DNA of 64,000 nt from G965202915 sp965202915 (GTDB lineage: Bacteria > Pseudomonadota > Gammaproteobacteria > Eutrophobiales > Eutrophobiaceae), in NCBI GenBank assembly GCA_965202915.1, contig OZ241847.1:806001-870000 (forward strand), read 5' to 3'. Numbering within the stretch: position 1 is the first letter of the stretch; each line of letters begins with the position of its first letter. This document shows positions 42,905 to 51,393 of the stretch, in pieces. The notes under the pieces were generated by a model that saw only the letters and a program-made list of their open reading frames with translations, had not been told where the DNA came from and ran no database searches. The translations under genes and the position numbers were made by a program.

Positions 42905-43897
42905 TTATAGTTTGACGCTGATTTTTTCGGCGCGGTCGATTAACGCCGATTTAACTTCGGCAAGCACTTCCTCGCCGTTACTCATCGCACTGAGCGCCAA
43001 CGGCGTCAACGCGGCTTCGGCTTCCGCCAACCATTTGTTAATCCAGGCTATTAAAAGGTTTGTGTTTGCTTCCGACTCCTGCGCGGCCACTTTTAATTGG
43101 GCGTCAACCCAGCGCGTGATTTCCGCGTACCAATTCGACATAAATTCAGTCAACATTCCCTGTGCCGTGCCTCCCTCTTTGTTCAAGGCCTGTTCAAAGC
43201 GGTCAAAAAAGAATGGATGAACAAGCCCATCCAGGACAAAGTTTTGCGCAACAAATAATTCAAACCAGTCCTGCACGACAAAACTGTCTTCGACGATTTT
43301 TCTTAATCCCTGCCATTCAGCCTGTTCCAACCAATCGCGCTTGGCCCGATCCAACGCGGAAGTTTCATTTTCGCCTATTAACAGGCCAATGCGGGTAATG
43401 TATTGCGCTATACCGAGGCGGTCACCGGCATAAAACATCGCGGGCGCGGTGATTGCCGTGCCATAGCCCATCGCGCAAATCTGTGCATTGTTCATATTTG
43501 CACCCCATTCGAAATGGCGCAGAGGGATGATCAGCCGCAGTACTTTTTGCTTCACCTCTTCCGGCATGTAACTCAACATTCCCCGCTTTTCAACAAAAGT
43601 GAAATTCTGCTCCGCGGTTTCCCGTAATTTGGCCCGGTTTATGACGTAAGCGCCGTAATAATATTGACGAGGATCGAGAAATGCATACCAATCATCCATT
43701 TTTATCGCGGTGCGGCGCTTATCATAGAGCTCAAATTCCGGTTGCCAAGTTGGCCGGTAGTGAAAATTATGAGTGGGCTGAACGTCATACGTCGCTTCCT
43801 GATAACGACTTGCGGGTTTATCGCCCAAGCGACGCGCAACGTGTGAAAAGGTGTTTCTGATGGTTTTAATGTTTTTACTTTTAATATCAAGCTGCAT
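42905..43897 (-). CDS. dmpL: Phenol hydroxylase P1, beta subunit
   Basis: 330 residues. Ferritin-like fold without a metal site, as usual for the beta subunit. It includes TFSHVARRLGDKPASRYQEA, EFELYDKRRTAIKMDDWYAF, LDPRQYYYGAYVINRA and LVAQNFVLDGLVHPFFFDRF-type sequence. The length and order (K-L-M-N-O-P) match dmp clusters. It begins 15 bp after the end of dmpK. Confidence 0.95.
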   Translation of the reverse strand: MQLDIKSKNIKTIRNTFSHVARRLGDKPASRYQEATYDVQPTHNFHYRPTWQPEFELYDKRRTAIKMDDWYAFLDPRQYYYGAYVINRAKLRETAEQNFTFVEKRGMLSYMPEEVKQKVLRLIIPLRHFEWGANMNNAQICAMGYGTAITAPAMFYAGDRLGIAQYITRIGLLIGENETSALDRAKRDWLEQAEWQGLRKIVEDSFVVQDWFELFVAQNFVLDGLVHPFFFDRFEQALNKEGGTAQGMLTEFMSNWYAEITRWVDAQLKVAAQESEANTNLLIAWINKWLAEAEAALTPLALSAMSNGEEVLAEVKSALIDRAEKISVKL

Positions 43898-43912
43898 CTT
43901 TATATCCCGCCG

Positions 43913-44167
43913 TCAATTTCCAAAAATATTTTCCTGCATATACCCGCCGCGCCACAACGAACGTTGGTAGCGATCCTGTATATTTTTATCCGAAGGTAAA
44001 ATTCTGACGTCATTGGTTTTACAAAACGCGTGGAACATCTCCAGAGGCAGTATCAGTTCCACGAAGATTTCGGCGTCACCGATTGAAAAGTTAAATTCAA
44101 CGTATTTGTCATCTTTAACGGCGGTGATACGCACAAATTTTTTTTTAAGATCGGCCAAATCATTCAT
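43913..44167 (-). CDS. dmpK: Phenol hydroxylase P0, assembly subunit
   Basis: 84 residues from the ATG at 44167. It matches DmpK: KYVEFNFSIGDAEIFVELIL then FHAFCKTNDV. P0 is needed for assembling active iron-loaded oxygenase in Pseudomonas. The frame is open to 44206, but the extra 13 codons contain the sigma54 -24/-12 element, so the shorter form is chosen. If the predicted transcription start (about 44173) is right, the leader is only about 6 nt, so either translation is nearly leaderless or the true start differs. Confidence 0.85.
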   Translation of the reverse strand: MNDLADLKKKFVRITAVKDDKYVEFNFSIGDAEIFVELILPLEMFHAFCKTNDVRILPSDKNIQDRYQRSLWRGGYMQENIFGN

Positions 44168-44180
44168 AACACCGTTAAAG

Positions 44181-44200
44181 TCAAGCAAAATACATGCCAA
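44181..44200 (-). promoter_or_regulatory. Sigma54 (-24/-12) promoter upstream of dmpK
   Basis: On the minus strand TTGGCATGTATTTTGCTTGA fits TGGCAC-N5-TTGCW with one mismatch. GG (44198-44197) and GC (44186-44185) are separated by exactly 10 bp as required. It predicts transcription from about 44173. With the IHF site and the inverted repeat upstream, it forms a complete enhancer-type promoter for the phenol hydroxylase operon. Confidence 0.65.
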
Positions 44201-44205
44201 ACACA

Positions 44206-44218
44206 TAACTGCTTGATT
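44206..44218 (-). promoter_or_regulatory. Putative IHF site
   Basis: AATCAAGCAGTTA on the minus strand matches the consensus WATCAANNNNTTR at all fixed positions. It lies between the inverted repeat (44263-44290) and the -24 box, where IHF bends DNA at XylR/DmpR promoters. Confidence 0.5.
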
Positions 44219-44262
44219 TGGAAAAATTAATTTAAACCGCGGATAGAATTATTAAAACAAAG

Positions 44263-44290
44263 TGATGAAATGATCAATTCCATTTCATCA
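44263..44290. promoter_or_regulatory. Inverted repeat, probable activator (UAS) site
   Basis: TGATGAAATG and CATTTCATCA are perfect 10-bp inverted arms with an 8-bp spacer. The centre is about 103 bp upstream of the predicted sigma54 start, the usual distance for an enhancer. The sequence partly resembles the XylR/DmpR target (TTGATCAATTGATCAA). The activator gene lies 1 kb upstream. Confidence 0.6.
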
Positions 44291-44369
44291 AATCATAATA
44301 CCGCAGGCAGTGGCGACTAAGGACGTGATGGAACGGTGGCAGGGCCGGCGGGTAACGAAACCGTCCAGA

Positions 44370-45341
44370 TTATGGAATCAACACCGGCACCTCTTTTATG
44401 CTTCTATCCTGTAAAATTTCATGCGCTCTACTCGCTTCACTCAACGGCAGGGTGACAATATCAGGAAAGTTGATTTTATTGTCGGCCAATGCGTCAAAAT
44501 AGTTTTTCGCCGCGTTCATCAATTCACTTTTACTGCTCAGATAATCATACAGGCGCGGTCGGGTTATATACACGGAACCCTGGCGCGACAATTCCAGTAT
44601 ATCCAGTGGGGCCGGTGCCCCGGAGGCATTACCAAAACTAACCACCAGTCCGCGCGGTTTAACGCAATGAATTGAATCGATCAACGTATCCCGTCCGACG
44701 CCGTCATATACGACGTCGACCATCTCACCCCTGGTTTTATCGCGAATAACGTCGCTTACTTTTTCTTCCGTATGGACCATCACTTCATCACAACCATTTT
44801 GTTTGGCCGTCTGGATCTTTGCCGCGTTACCCACCGTGCCAAACACGGTCGCACCCATACTTTTTGCCCACTGACAGGTTATCGACCCGACGCCACCGGC
44901 GGCCGCGTGTACCAATATGGTATGCCCGGACTCTAAGGCGTGACACCTGAATAACAGGTATTCGGCGGTCAGGCCCCGGGTCAGGGAAGCGGCTATCTGT
45001 CGGTCGGGCAGGACGTCGGCCAACGGAACTATCGCGTGACTGCTTATATTGCGTTGTTCGGCATAGGCGCCTCTAACGGAAGCATATGCAACCCGGTCAC
45101 CGATTTGAAAATCATCCACGGCGGAACCGAGTTTTTCTATGATACCAACGGCCTCTTCTCCGGGAATAAAAGGCAAATCCAGCGGGTATAAACCGGTACG
45201 GTAATAGGTATCTATGTAATTAACACCGACCGCGGTCTGGTTAATCCTGACCTCATCAGGGCCGGGCTCGGCAAGGCTGACCGAGTCCGATTTGAGCACC
45301 TCCGGGCCGCCAAATTCCCTGATGATCACTACCCTCGCCAC
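44370..45341 (-). CDS. NADPH:quinone reductase-like oxidoreductase (MDR family)
   Basis: 323 residues of the zinc-free QorA type. It includes GVNYIDTYYRTGLYP, FIPGEEAVGIIEKLG, the nucleotide motif VHAAAGGVGSITCQWAKSMG, and the C-terminal SEASRAHEILQDRS. It would reduce quinones with NADPH, possibly catechol-derived quinones, which is an inference from location. It lies between the sigma54 activator gene and dmpK on the same strand, 5 bp after the activator stop, so the two are probably co-transcribed. Confidence 0.88.
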   Translation of the reverse strand: MARVVIIREFGGPEVLKSDSVSLAEPGPDEVRINQTAVGVNYIDTYYRTGLYPLDLPFIPGEEAVGIIEKLGSAVDDFQIGDRVAYASVRGAYAEQRNISSHAIVPLADVLPDRQIAASLTRGLTAEYLLFRCHALESGHTILVHAAAGGVGSITCQWAKSMGATVFGTVGNAAKIQTAKQNGCDEVMVHTEEKVSDVIRDKTRGEMVDVVYDGVGRDTLIDSIHCVKPRGLVVSFGNASGAPAPLDILELSRQGSVYITRPRLYDYLSSKSELMNAAKNYFDALADNKINFPDIVTLPLSEASRAHEILQDRSIKEVPVLIP

Positions 45342-45346
45342 AAGCT

Positions 45347-47017
45347 TTAATCTTTTTCCGTTTTTTGAAGCCGGTAGCGATATTTGGCGTGGCTGATATT
45401 TAATACGCGGGAAGCCGCGGTAACGTTGCCGCCGGATTTTTGCAACGCCGATTCGAGCAATTGGTTTTCCAATTCTTCCAAACCAATGCCGTTTTCCTCC
45501 ATGCGATGCAACAATTGTTCTATCGATAAACCATTTTCGGCAAAATCCACTTCCGTTGCCGATACCGCAATACCCGGATTAAGATTGATATGGGCCTTAT
45601 TAATATATTTGCCGTTGTCGGTCAGAATGACGCCTCGTTCGATAATATTTTCAAGTTCTCTAATATTCCCCGGCCAATCGTATTTAAGAAATTTTTCCAG
45701 CGTGCTTTGTTCTATCCCCAATACATTTTTGCCGTGCTCGGCGTTAAACATACCAATAAACTTATTCACCAAACCGGGAATATCGTCTTTTCGTTCCCTT
45801 AACGGCGGAATAAGAATTGGAAACACATTAATTCGATAATAAAGATCGGCGCGCAACAACCCCTGTGCAACCCGCTCCTCCAATTTTCGATTGGTTGCAA
45901 CAATCAAGCGAACCCTGGCTTTGCGCGTGCGAGTATCACCGACTCTTTCAAATTCTCCGGTTTGTAACACTCGCAGCAGCTTTGCCTGCACTTCCGGAAT
46001 CATCTCGCCAATCTCATCGAGAAACAAGGTGCCGCCGTGGGCGCGTTCAAATCGTCCCGGTCTTGATTTCTCAGCGCCGGTGTATGCGCCTTTTTCCACG
46101 CCAAACAGCTCCGCTTCAACCAGCTCCGAAGGCAGCGCCGCGCAGTTGACCTGAACAAACGGTTTATCATTTTGACTATCAAGATTATGTAATATACGTG
46201 CAAATACGTCCTTGCCCACGCCGGTTTCACCCAACATTAACACGGTCACATGGGTCTGTGACGCCTTGTTGAGCATTTGCAATGTTTCCTTAATGATCTT
46301 GGAATCCGCCACAATATCCTGAGGCGTGACGTCTTTTCTAATTGCATTGCGGAGGTTTTGGACCGCGTCTTTCAAGCTAAAGATGGTTTCCGCGACCGAG
46401 CCATGTGAAAAATAGGAAATTAAATGTTCCGCGTCTTCCCAATCTTCCGCGCGTTTACCGATTATTCGGCAATGTTTTTGTCCGCCGGCGGCGCATTCGA
46501 CTTCCTTATAAATGATAGGCGTCCCCATTAGTTCGCTTGAATAACCGCAGGCATAACCAATCTGATTCCAGCAAACCGGCTCGGGATGGAGCCCGTAACG
46601 CTCCAAATGCTGCTCCGCTTCAAAAGAATTGACCCAGTAAAATTCGCCGTAATGCTCGCCGGCTTCAATATTTATTTCGAGCCTTATCGGTTCAACCCGG
46701 ACTATGCCTTCGAGGGTATGCAATTGCGGCCCCACCGCGTATATTTCATACTCCGTGGCATCGGGCCTGAGCTTGCGCGCCAGCCGTGCGTCTTCTTTGC
46801 CGGATTGATAGCCCATGCGCATTAACACGCCTTTGGCGCGCTCCCAGCCGAGTGATTCGATTAATTCATTACGCAATGCTCCAAGGGAGGCCGCGTGAAA
46901 CAGCAACATTCGCTCGCCTTCAAGCGACACAAGACCGGTGTCTTCATTAAATTGGAATGCATTCTTCAGATCATCCAGTTTGGGAAATGCCGCGAGGGCT
47001 TTTTTATCCGTTGCCAT
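45347..47017 (-). CDS. dmpR: Sigma54-dependent aromatic-responsive activator (XylR/DmpR family)
   Basis: 556 residues. N-terminal XylR_N sensor with a V4R part (EVECAAGGQKHCRIIGKRAEDW region: Cys residues at the end). Central AAA+ domain: Walker A GETGVGKD, the sigma54-contact loop GAYTGA (a variant of GAFTGA), Walker B GGTLFLDEIGEM, and arginine finger NIRELENIIERG. C-terminal Fis-type helix-turn-helix (GNVTAASRVLNISHAKYRYR). It should bind phenolics and activate the dmpK promoter, whose UAS, IHF and -24/-12 elements lie about 1 kb downstream. The exact effector is unknown. Confidence 0.93.
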   Translation of the reverse strand: MATDKKALAAFPKLDDLKNAFQFNEDTGLVSLEGERMLLFHAASLGALRNELIESLGWERAKGVLMRMGYQSGKEDARLARKLRPDATEYEIYAVGPQLHTLEGIVRVEPIRLEINIEAGEHYGEFYWVNSFEAEQHLERYGLHPEPVCWNQIGYACGYSSELMGTPIIYKEVECAAGGQKHCRIIGKRAEDWEDAEHLISYFSHGSVAETIFSLKDAVQNLRNAIRKDVTPQDIVADSKIIKETLQMLNKASQTHVTVLMLGETGVGKDVFARILHNLDSQNDKPFVQVNCAALPSELVEAELFGVEKGAYTGAEKSRPGRFERAHGGTLFLDEIGEMIPEVQAKLLRVLQTGEFERVGDTRTRKARVRLIVATNRKLEERVAQGLLRADLYYRINVFPILIPPLRERKDDIPGLVNKFIGMFNAEHGKNVLGIEQSTLEKFLKYDWPGNIRELENIIERGVILTDNGKYINKAHINLNPGIAVSATEVDFAENGLSIEQLLHRMEENGIGLEELENQLLESALQKSGGNVTAASRVLNISHAKYRYRLQKTEKD

Positions 47018-47086
47018 GCGTCACTTCCGGTTAACGCAAGCCAGTGTATTTGATGCCAAGCCTATGCTCATAAACTATCGTCCCGA

Positions 47087-48376
47087 TTAACCATATAATA
47101 CCAATAAGGTACATGCTATTGATAACATAATAAAAGTAAATCCACTATTTAACCGCATTAAACGCGTTGCCTTTATTTGATAGCGTGATTGAAATAATAA
47201 ACTAATTCCGGAAAAAGGGCTGATCACTATCGAAATACCCCAACAAAATAAGAACATCAGCCCCAACAGGTTGGGGTCCGGCGATATAGGCGCAAGCACA
47301 CCGCCCATCACGCTGATACTAATCACAGGATGTACGCCAATCAGCGACGCCAACACCATGCACACCAATGTAAAAGCCGCGTGATGGCCGGTGAACTCCG
47401 CAAAAGGCAGTTGGTAATTGGCGGACATCGAGAATGAAGTCATGCCTACGGCAAGCAATCCGGCGGACAAAAACAAAGATAATTCACTCGCCGAATTTAC
47501 AGTCCCATTTTCAACGTGGCGTTTGAACGCGGACAATGCTTCGCGCAATTTATTTTCAACCAATAAAGTGATCACAACCGTAACCATAACCGCGCCGGCC
47601 ACCAGAATTAATATTGAAACGTCCGCAAAGATATAATTCATAAGCAAAACCAGCACGCTTAAAATGGCCGGTAATATCAGGCTTTCCAGGTGCATCGGGT
47701 AACCTTCAAAGATTTCAATATTCGGTTGCAATTGATTGACGATACCCAGGCCCGTTAATACCAACGAACACGCCGCCGCACACAGGCCCAGCGACATTAA
47801 CACCGACAATTCCGCGCCGTCCGAATAAAGCAGGGACGCCCCCATTGCGGCAAAGAACGGCGACCAAAGTGCATTTGCACCGAAAGTGCGCGTCAGCATC
47901 ATGATCTGGGAATCGCTGAGTTTTCCCTTGCTGAGCAAACGATCGGCAAAAATAACAATGGCCGATAGATTAATCACCGCACCGAATAAATGCGCTCCCA
48001 GCAAGGTCTTCCACAACGCGGCACTTCCCGTTGGCAACGCCTCGCTCCGCGCGTTTGGTTTGATGATCAGTTTAAGAAAGCCGACGCTGATGATCAGCGT
48101 GATCAAGGTATTGTTGGCGGTGATTGCCGCGGCCAGCAAAGACCGCAAGTCACCATCACTTGCACCCATCAATAAAAGTCCGATAACGGTCAGCAACGAC
48201 ACCTGTATCTTCTGAATGTTAATTAATCGATGCAACAACAAAACCGTTGCACAGGCGTATAACAAACCGCAAACAGTAACCGCAAACCGGGGATAAAATC
48301 CATGAACCATGGAAATACCCAGAGAGAGTAATAACAGCCAACCGGACAGCCTTGTGGTTTGAGCGAGCATCAGCAA
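47087..48376 (-). CDS. Multi-spanning membrane protein, putative permease
   Basis: 429 residues, about 11-12 hydrophobic segments over the full length with few charged loops. Sequence around ANALWSPFFAAMGASLL and GVHPVISISVMGGVLAPISP resembles ion-transporter superfamily (ArsB/NhaD/DcuC-like) carriers, but I do not recognise a specific family. It lies upstream of the sigma54 activator on the same strand with a 69-bp gap. Uptake of an aromatic or organic acid is possible by location only. Confidence 0.6.
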   Translation of the reverse strand: MLMLAQTTRLSGWLLLLSLGISMVHGFYPRFAVTVCGLLYACATVLLLHRLINIQKIQVSLLTVIGLLLMGASDGDLRSLLAAAITANNTLITLIISVGFLKLIIKPNARSEALPTGSAALWKTLLGAHLFGAVINLSAIVIFADRLLSKGKLSDSQIMMLTRTFGANALWSPFFAAMGASLLYSDGAELSVLMSLGLCAAACSLVLTGLGIVNQLQPNIEIFEGYPMHLESLILPAILSVLVLLMNYIFADVSILILVAGAVMVTVVITLLVENKLREALSAFKRHVENGTVNSASELSLFLSAGLLAVGMTSFSMSANYQLPFAEFTGHHAAFTLVCMVLASLIGVHPVISISVMGGVLAPISPDPNLLGLMFLFCWGISIVISPFSGISLLFQSRYQIKATRLMRLNSGFTFIMLSIACTLLVLYG

Positions 48377-48461
48377 TAACTAAAATCGGACGCATTGGCA
48401 AGCCCGTCTGCGCACACAAATCCGGTGCGGTAATCAATGCATAATTGCCTGGTGATTAACA

Positions 48462-48878
48462 CTATTTTGGCGGCAGTTCATGGTACCGGGGTAACTCGCC
48501 GGGGTCCCTATACCACGCCGCCCCGGAGCCGCGAAAAATATTATGCATGGGTCTGACCTCAGGGTCATGATCGAGCGTGCCCGCCGGCACCACAACCGCG
48601 GTTGCGGTTTTATTCAGCCAGGGCAATGATGAGCCGCAATGTTTGCAAAAACAGGTTGCAAAATACCTGGTCGCTTCCGGTTCATACCTTGCAATATGGT
48701 TTTCACCACTAAGCCAATTAAAGTCATTCGGTGAAATAATTATATTGGCCGCAAACGCACTGCCGGTAAATTTTCTACATCGACAACAATGACAGTATTG
48801 AAACGTTCCCGACCTTGCGGATATTTGATAGCTGACCGTATTACAAAAACAGCTTCCGACGGTTTTTTGCTCGGACAT
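48462..48878 (-). CDS. GFA / CENP-V family protein
   Basis: 138 residues. Cysteine pattern CFCNTVSYQISA, YCHCCRCRKFTGSAFAAN and CFCKHCGSSL fits the zinc-binding GFA fold (Mss4-like). Some members assist glutathione-formaldehyde chemistry, but most are unassigned. The length is typical. It is isolated, between the permease gene and tRNA-Arg. Confidence 0.85.
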   Translation of the reverse strand: MSEQKTVGSCFCNTVSYQISARSGTFQYCHCCRCRKFTGSAFAANIIISPNDFNWLSGENHIARYEPEATRYFATCFCKHCGSSLPWLNKTATAVVVPAGTLDHDPEVRPMHNIFRGSGAAWYRDPGELPRYHELPPK

Positions 48879-48936
48879 ATTGATTCCCCCGTTTAAAAAA
48901 CGCTTGAATTGAGTATTTTAATCGCATTCAATGAAA

Positions 48937-49013
48937 TGGCGGGCCTGGAGGGATTCGAACCCCCGACCGCCTGGTTCGAAGCCAGGTACTCTATCCGGCT
49001 GAGCTACAGGCCC
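48937..49013 (-). tRNA. tRNA-Arg (anticodon TCG)
   Basis: 77-nt cloverleaf. The acceptor GGGCCTG pairs with CAGGCCC, followed by G and an encoded CCA. D-arm TAGCTCAGCCGGATAGAG, anticodon stem CCTGG/CCAGG around loop CTTCGAA, T-arm with GGTTCGAATCC. Anticodon TCG reads CGA. It is a possible integration site, but I found no matching att repeat in the window. Confidence 0.95.
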
Positions 49014-49170
49014 TGTGGTGACGTTGTACTGCAAACCGGCGGTTTAGTCGAATTTCCATGCGCCTGGCTGCATAGTGGATGCCATACATGGACGTGCCGG
49101 GCATTTTTTGGTATCATGCGGCCACAGCTAATTAAGAGATTGACTTAATCGATTGTCAGTATAAACCCAT

Positions 49171-51030
49171 ATGGCCGAAATCATACCACCGCTGAATAAG
49201 CACACCCTGAGTCGCATGACCAGCGGAGAAAAACGCGTTGCCCGGTGCCTTAAAAAACTGCTGGAGGATGATTATCTTGTCTGGTATGACATCCCGTTCG
49301 GCAGGCGGCGGCGCTATCCCGATTTTATTATTCTGCATCCCGGCCGCGGCTTGTTGTTTCTCGAGGTAAAAGATTGGAAACCCCAAACGCTAAAAAAAAT
49401 TACCAAGGCCGATGTGACTTTAGTAACGAATAGTGGCCAGGTAACCAAGCCGCATCCTTTGGAACAGGCGCGTCAATATACCTACACGGTCATAGACAGA
49501 TTACAAGAAGATGCCAGGCTGGTTGCCAATTCCAAGCACCATAAGGGTAAGCTGATCATGCCTTATGGCTGGGGGGCGGTGTTCACCAATATCAGCCGCC
49601 AACAGGTTGCCAATGCGATACCGGAGGATAGACGGGAGGATTTATTGCCCGATCATCTTATGATCTATAAGGATGAACTCACTGAAAGCGCCGATCCTGA
49701 AACCTTTCAGGAACGATTGTGGGGTATGTTTCATTATAACTTTGGCGGCACCTTAACCCTGCCCCAGATCGACCGCATTCGCGGGCATTTGTTTCCGGAA
49801 ATTAGAATTGACGCCAATAAGCAAACCGATTTTTTCGCCGAAGAGGATACAGAATCACCCTCCCTGCCCGACATTGTCAAAGTACTGGACGTTCAGCAGG
49901 AACAGTTGGCGCGGAGTCTGGGGGAAGGTCATCGGGTGATCCATGGGGTGTCCGGTTCCGGCAAGACCCTGATTCTGGGTTACCGTTGTCTGCATCTGGC
50001 CCGGGCGATGGACAAAACCATATTGGTGCTGTGTTTCAACATTACCCTGGCGGCAAGACTACAGGCATTCATTGCAGCAAAGGGCATTGATGATGGCCGG
50101 GTGCAGGTGTACCATTTCCACGATTGGTGCCGCCAGCAGCTCACAACGTACCATGTTGACGTGCCGATTTCAGACCGCCCTTATTATGAACTGCAACCTG
50201 AAGCCATGATAGACGCGGTTGACAAAGAAGTTATTCCCAAGGCCCAGTATGGCGCGTTATTGATTGACGAAGGGCATGATTTCAAACCCGAATGGTTGAA
50301 ATTAGTGGTGCAGATGGTTGACCCCGAATATGACTCCCTGTTATTACTTTATGATGACGCACAGTCCATTTACAAGCATAACTCCGGTCTTGGTTTTACC
50401 CTGTCCAGCGTTGGCATCAAGGCCCCGGGACGCACCACCATATTACGGCTGAATTATCGCAATACCCGGGAAATACTTCAGTTTGCTTATGACTTTGCCA
50501 ATCATTATCGTATCTCGTCGGGGGCGAAGAATGATCAAACTTCGAGTGAAGATCATATCCCCTTAGTCAAACCGGAGGCGGCGGGGAGTAATGGGCCGCC
50601 GCCGTCGGTGCATCTGTGTAATACATTCTCAGACGAGGTTAATAATACGATCAAATGCCTCAAGAGTTGGCATGCGCAAGCGGTTCGGTGGGGTGATATG
50701 GCGGTGTTATATCAAAATAAGGATCAAGGCGAAGAATTATCGGCAAGGCTGGAAGCCAGGAAGATTCCACATAACTGGTTAAACTATGCGGTTCAAAAGA
50801 AAACCTATGATCCGAATGAAGATCGGGTTACCGTGGTCACGGTGCACAGCAGTAAAGGTCTGGAGTTCCCGCGTGTGATCATTGTCGGTATCGGTTCAAT
50901 GAGGGATAAAGGGCAAGATGCGTTGTTACACGGGTCCAAATTGCTTTACGTCGGTATGACCAGGGCACAGGAACGTTTACAGATCACCACCTCGAAAAAA
51001 AATGCCTATAGCCGCTTGTTGCTTGGATAA
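49171..51030 (+). CDS. NERD-domain nuclease/SF1 helicase
   Basis: 619 residues. The N-terminal NERD domain (about 15-130) has YPDFIILHPGRGLLFLEVKD, the D...E-x-K nuclease signature. An SF1 UvrD-like helicase follows with Walker A GVSGSGKT, motif II LLIDEGHDF, LLLYDDAQSIYK, LNYRNTREIL, and the C-terminal VVTVHSSKGLEFPRVIIVG and YVGMTRAQERL. Such fusions may act in DNA repair or in defence. It begins 158 bp from tRNA-Arg, divergent from it. The start is an ATG at 49171; family members begin close to this point. Confidence 0.88.
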   Translation: MAEIIPPLNKHTLSRMTSGEKRVARCLKKLLEDDYLVWYDIPFGRRRRYPDFIILHPGRGLLFLEVKDWKPQTLKKITKADVTLVTNSGQVTKPHPLEQARQYTYTVIDRLQEDARLVANSKHHKGKLIMPYGWGAVFTNISRQQVANAIPEDRREDLLPDHLMIYKDELTESADPETFQERLWGMFHYNFGGTLTLPQIDRIRGHLFPEIRIDANKQTDFFAEEDTESPSLPDIVKVLDVQQEQLARSLGEGHRVIHGVSGSGKTLILGYRCLHLARAMDKTILVLCFNITLAARLQAFIAAKGIDDGRVQVYHFHDWCRQQLTTYHVDVPISDRPYYELQPEAMIDAVDKEVIPKAQYGALLIDEGHDFKPEWLKLVVQMVDPEYDSLLLLYDDAQSIYKHNSGLGFTLSSVGIKAPGRTTILRLNYRNTREILQFAYDFANHYRISSGAKNDQTSSEDHIPLVKPEAAGSNGPPPSVHLCNTFSDEVNNTIKCLKSWHAQAVRWGDMAVLYQNKDQGEELSARLEARKIPHNWLNYAVQKKTYDPNEDRVTVVTVHSSKGLEFPRVIIVGIGSMRDKGQDALLHGSKLLYVGMTRAQERLQITTSKKNAYSRLLLG

Positions 51031-51393
51031 TGAACCCTAAGCCGTGATCTGATCCCGGCTAACGGTGCAGCGTCTCGAACCTGTTCATCCGGGCAAGCCG
51101 ATACCCAACGGCACCGCTCCCTTAGGTTTCGGACCAGCGGGAAATGGCAAATACGTCCCAATCAAACAATGAGTTAAGGATAATTTGGGATGGTCATCCG
51201 GGGCGGCCCCAAATTGAATCCCCCAAAATGATAGCGGTCTGGGAATTTTTTTGTATAATATCTATATTATCGAAAAATATCGATATTATTTATATTTACT
51301 TTTAATATTCACTTTTATGGCCTTGTCGTAAAAACGCCGCAATTTTATTCATAAACAAACTATTTTGGTAAAACAATTTTTTGGAAGGCTCCG
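51031..51393. other. Upstream region of prpC
   Basis: 363 bp without a gene. The first 200 bp have ordinary composition and show no element I can name. The last 150 bp are very AT-rich and hold a TATAAT word (51254-51259) and two operator-like repeats (51258-51287). A ribosome site TTGGAAGG lies 6 nt before the prpC ATG. Confidence 0.6.
51254..51287 (+). promoter_or_regulatory. prpC promoter with two operator-like repeats
   Basis: TATAAT at 51254-51259 is a perfect -10 word, though the -35 region is weak. ATATCTATATT (51258-51268) and ATATCGATATT (51277-51287) follow, with starts 19 bp apart. They overlap the expected transcription start, as for a repressor. They share their core with the repeats at 27961-27989 and 35570-35626. 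Confidence 0.5.

Noticed and set aside
44168..44206. Start of dmpK at 44206
   Set aside because: These codons overlap the sigma54 promoter element and have no match in DmpK proteins.
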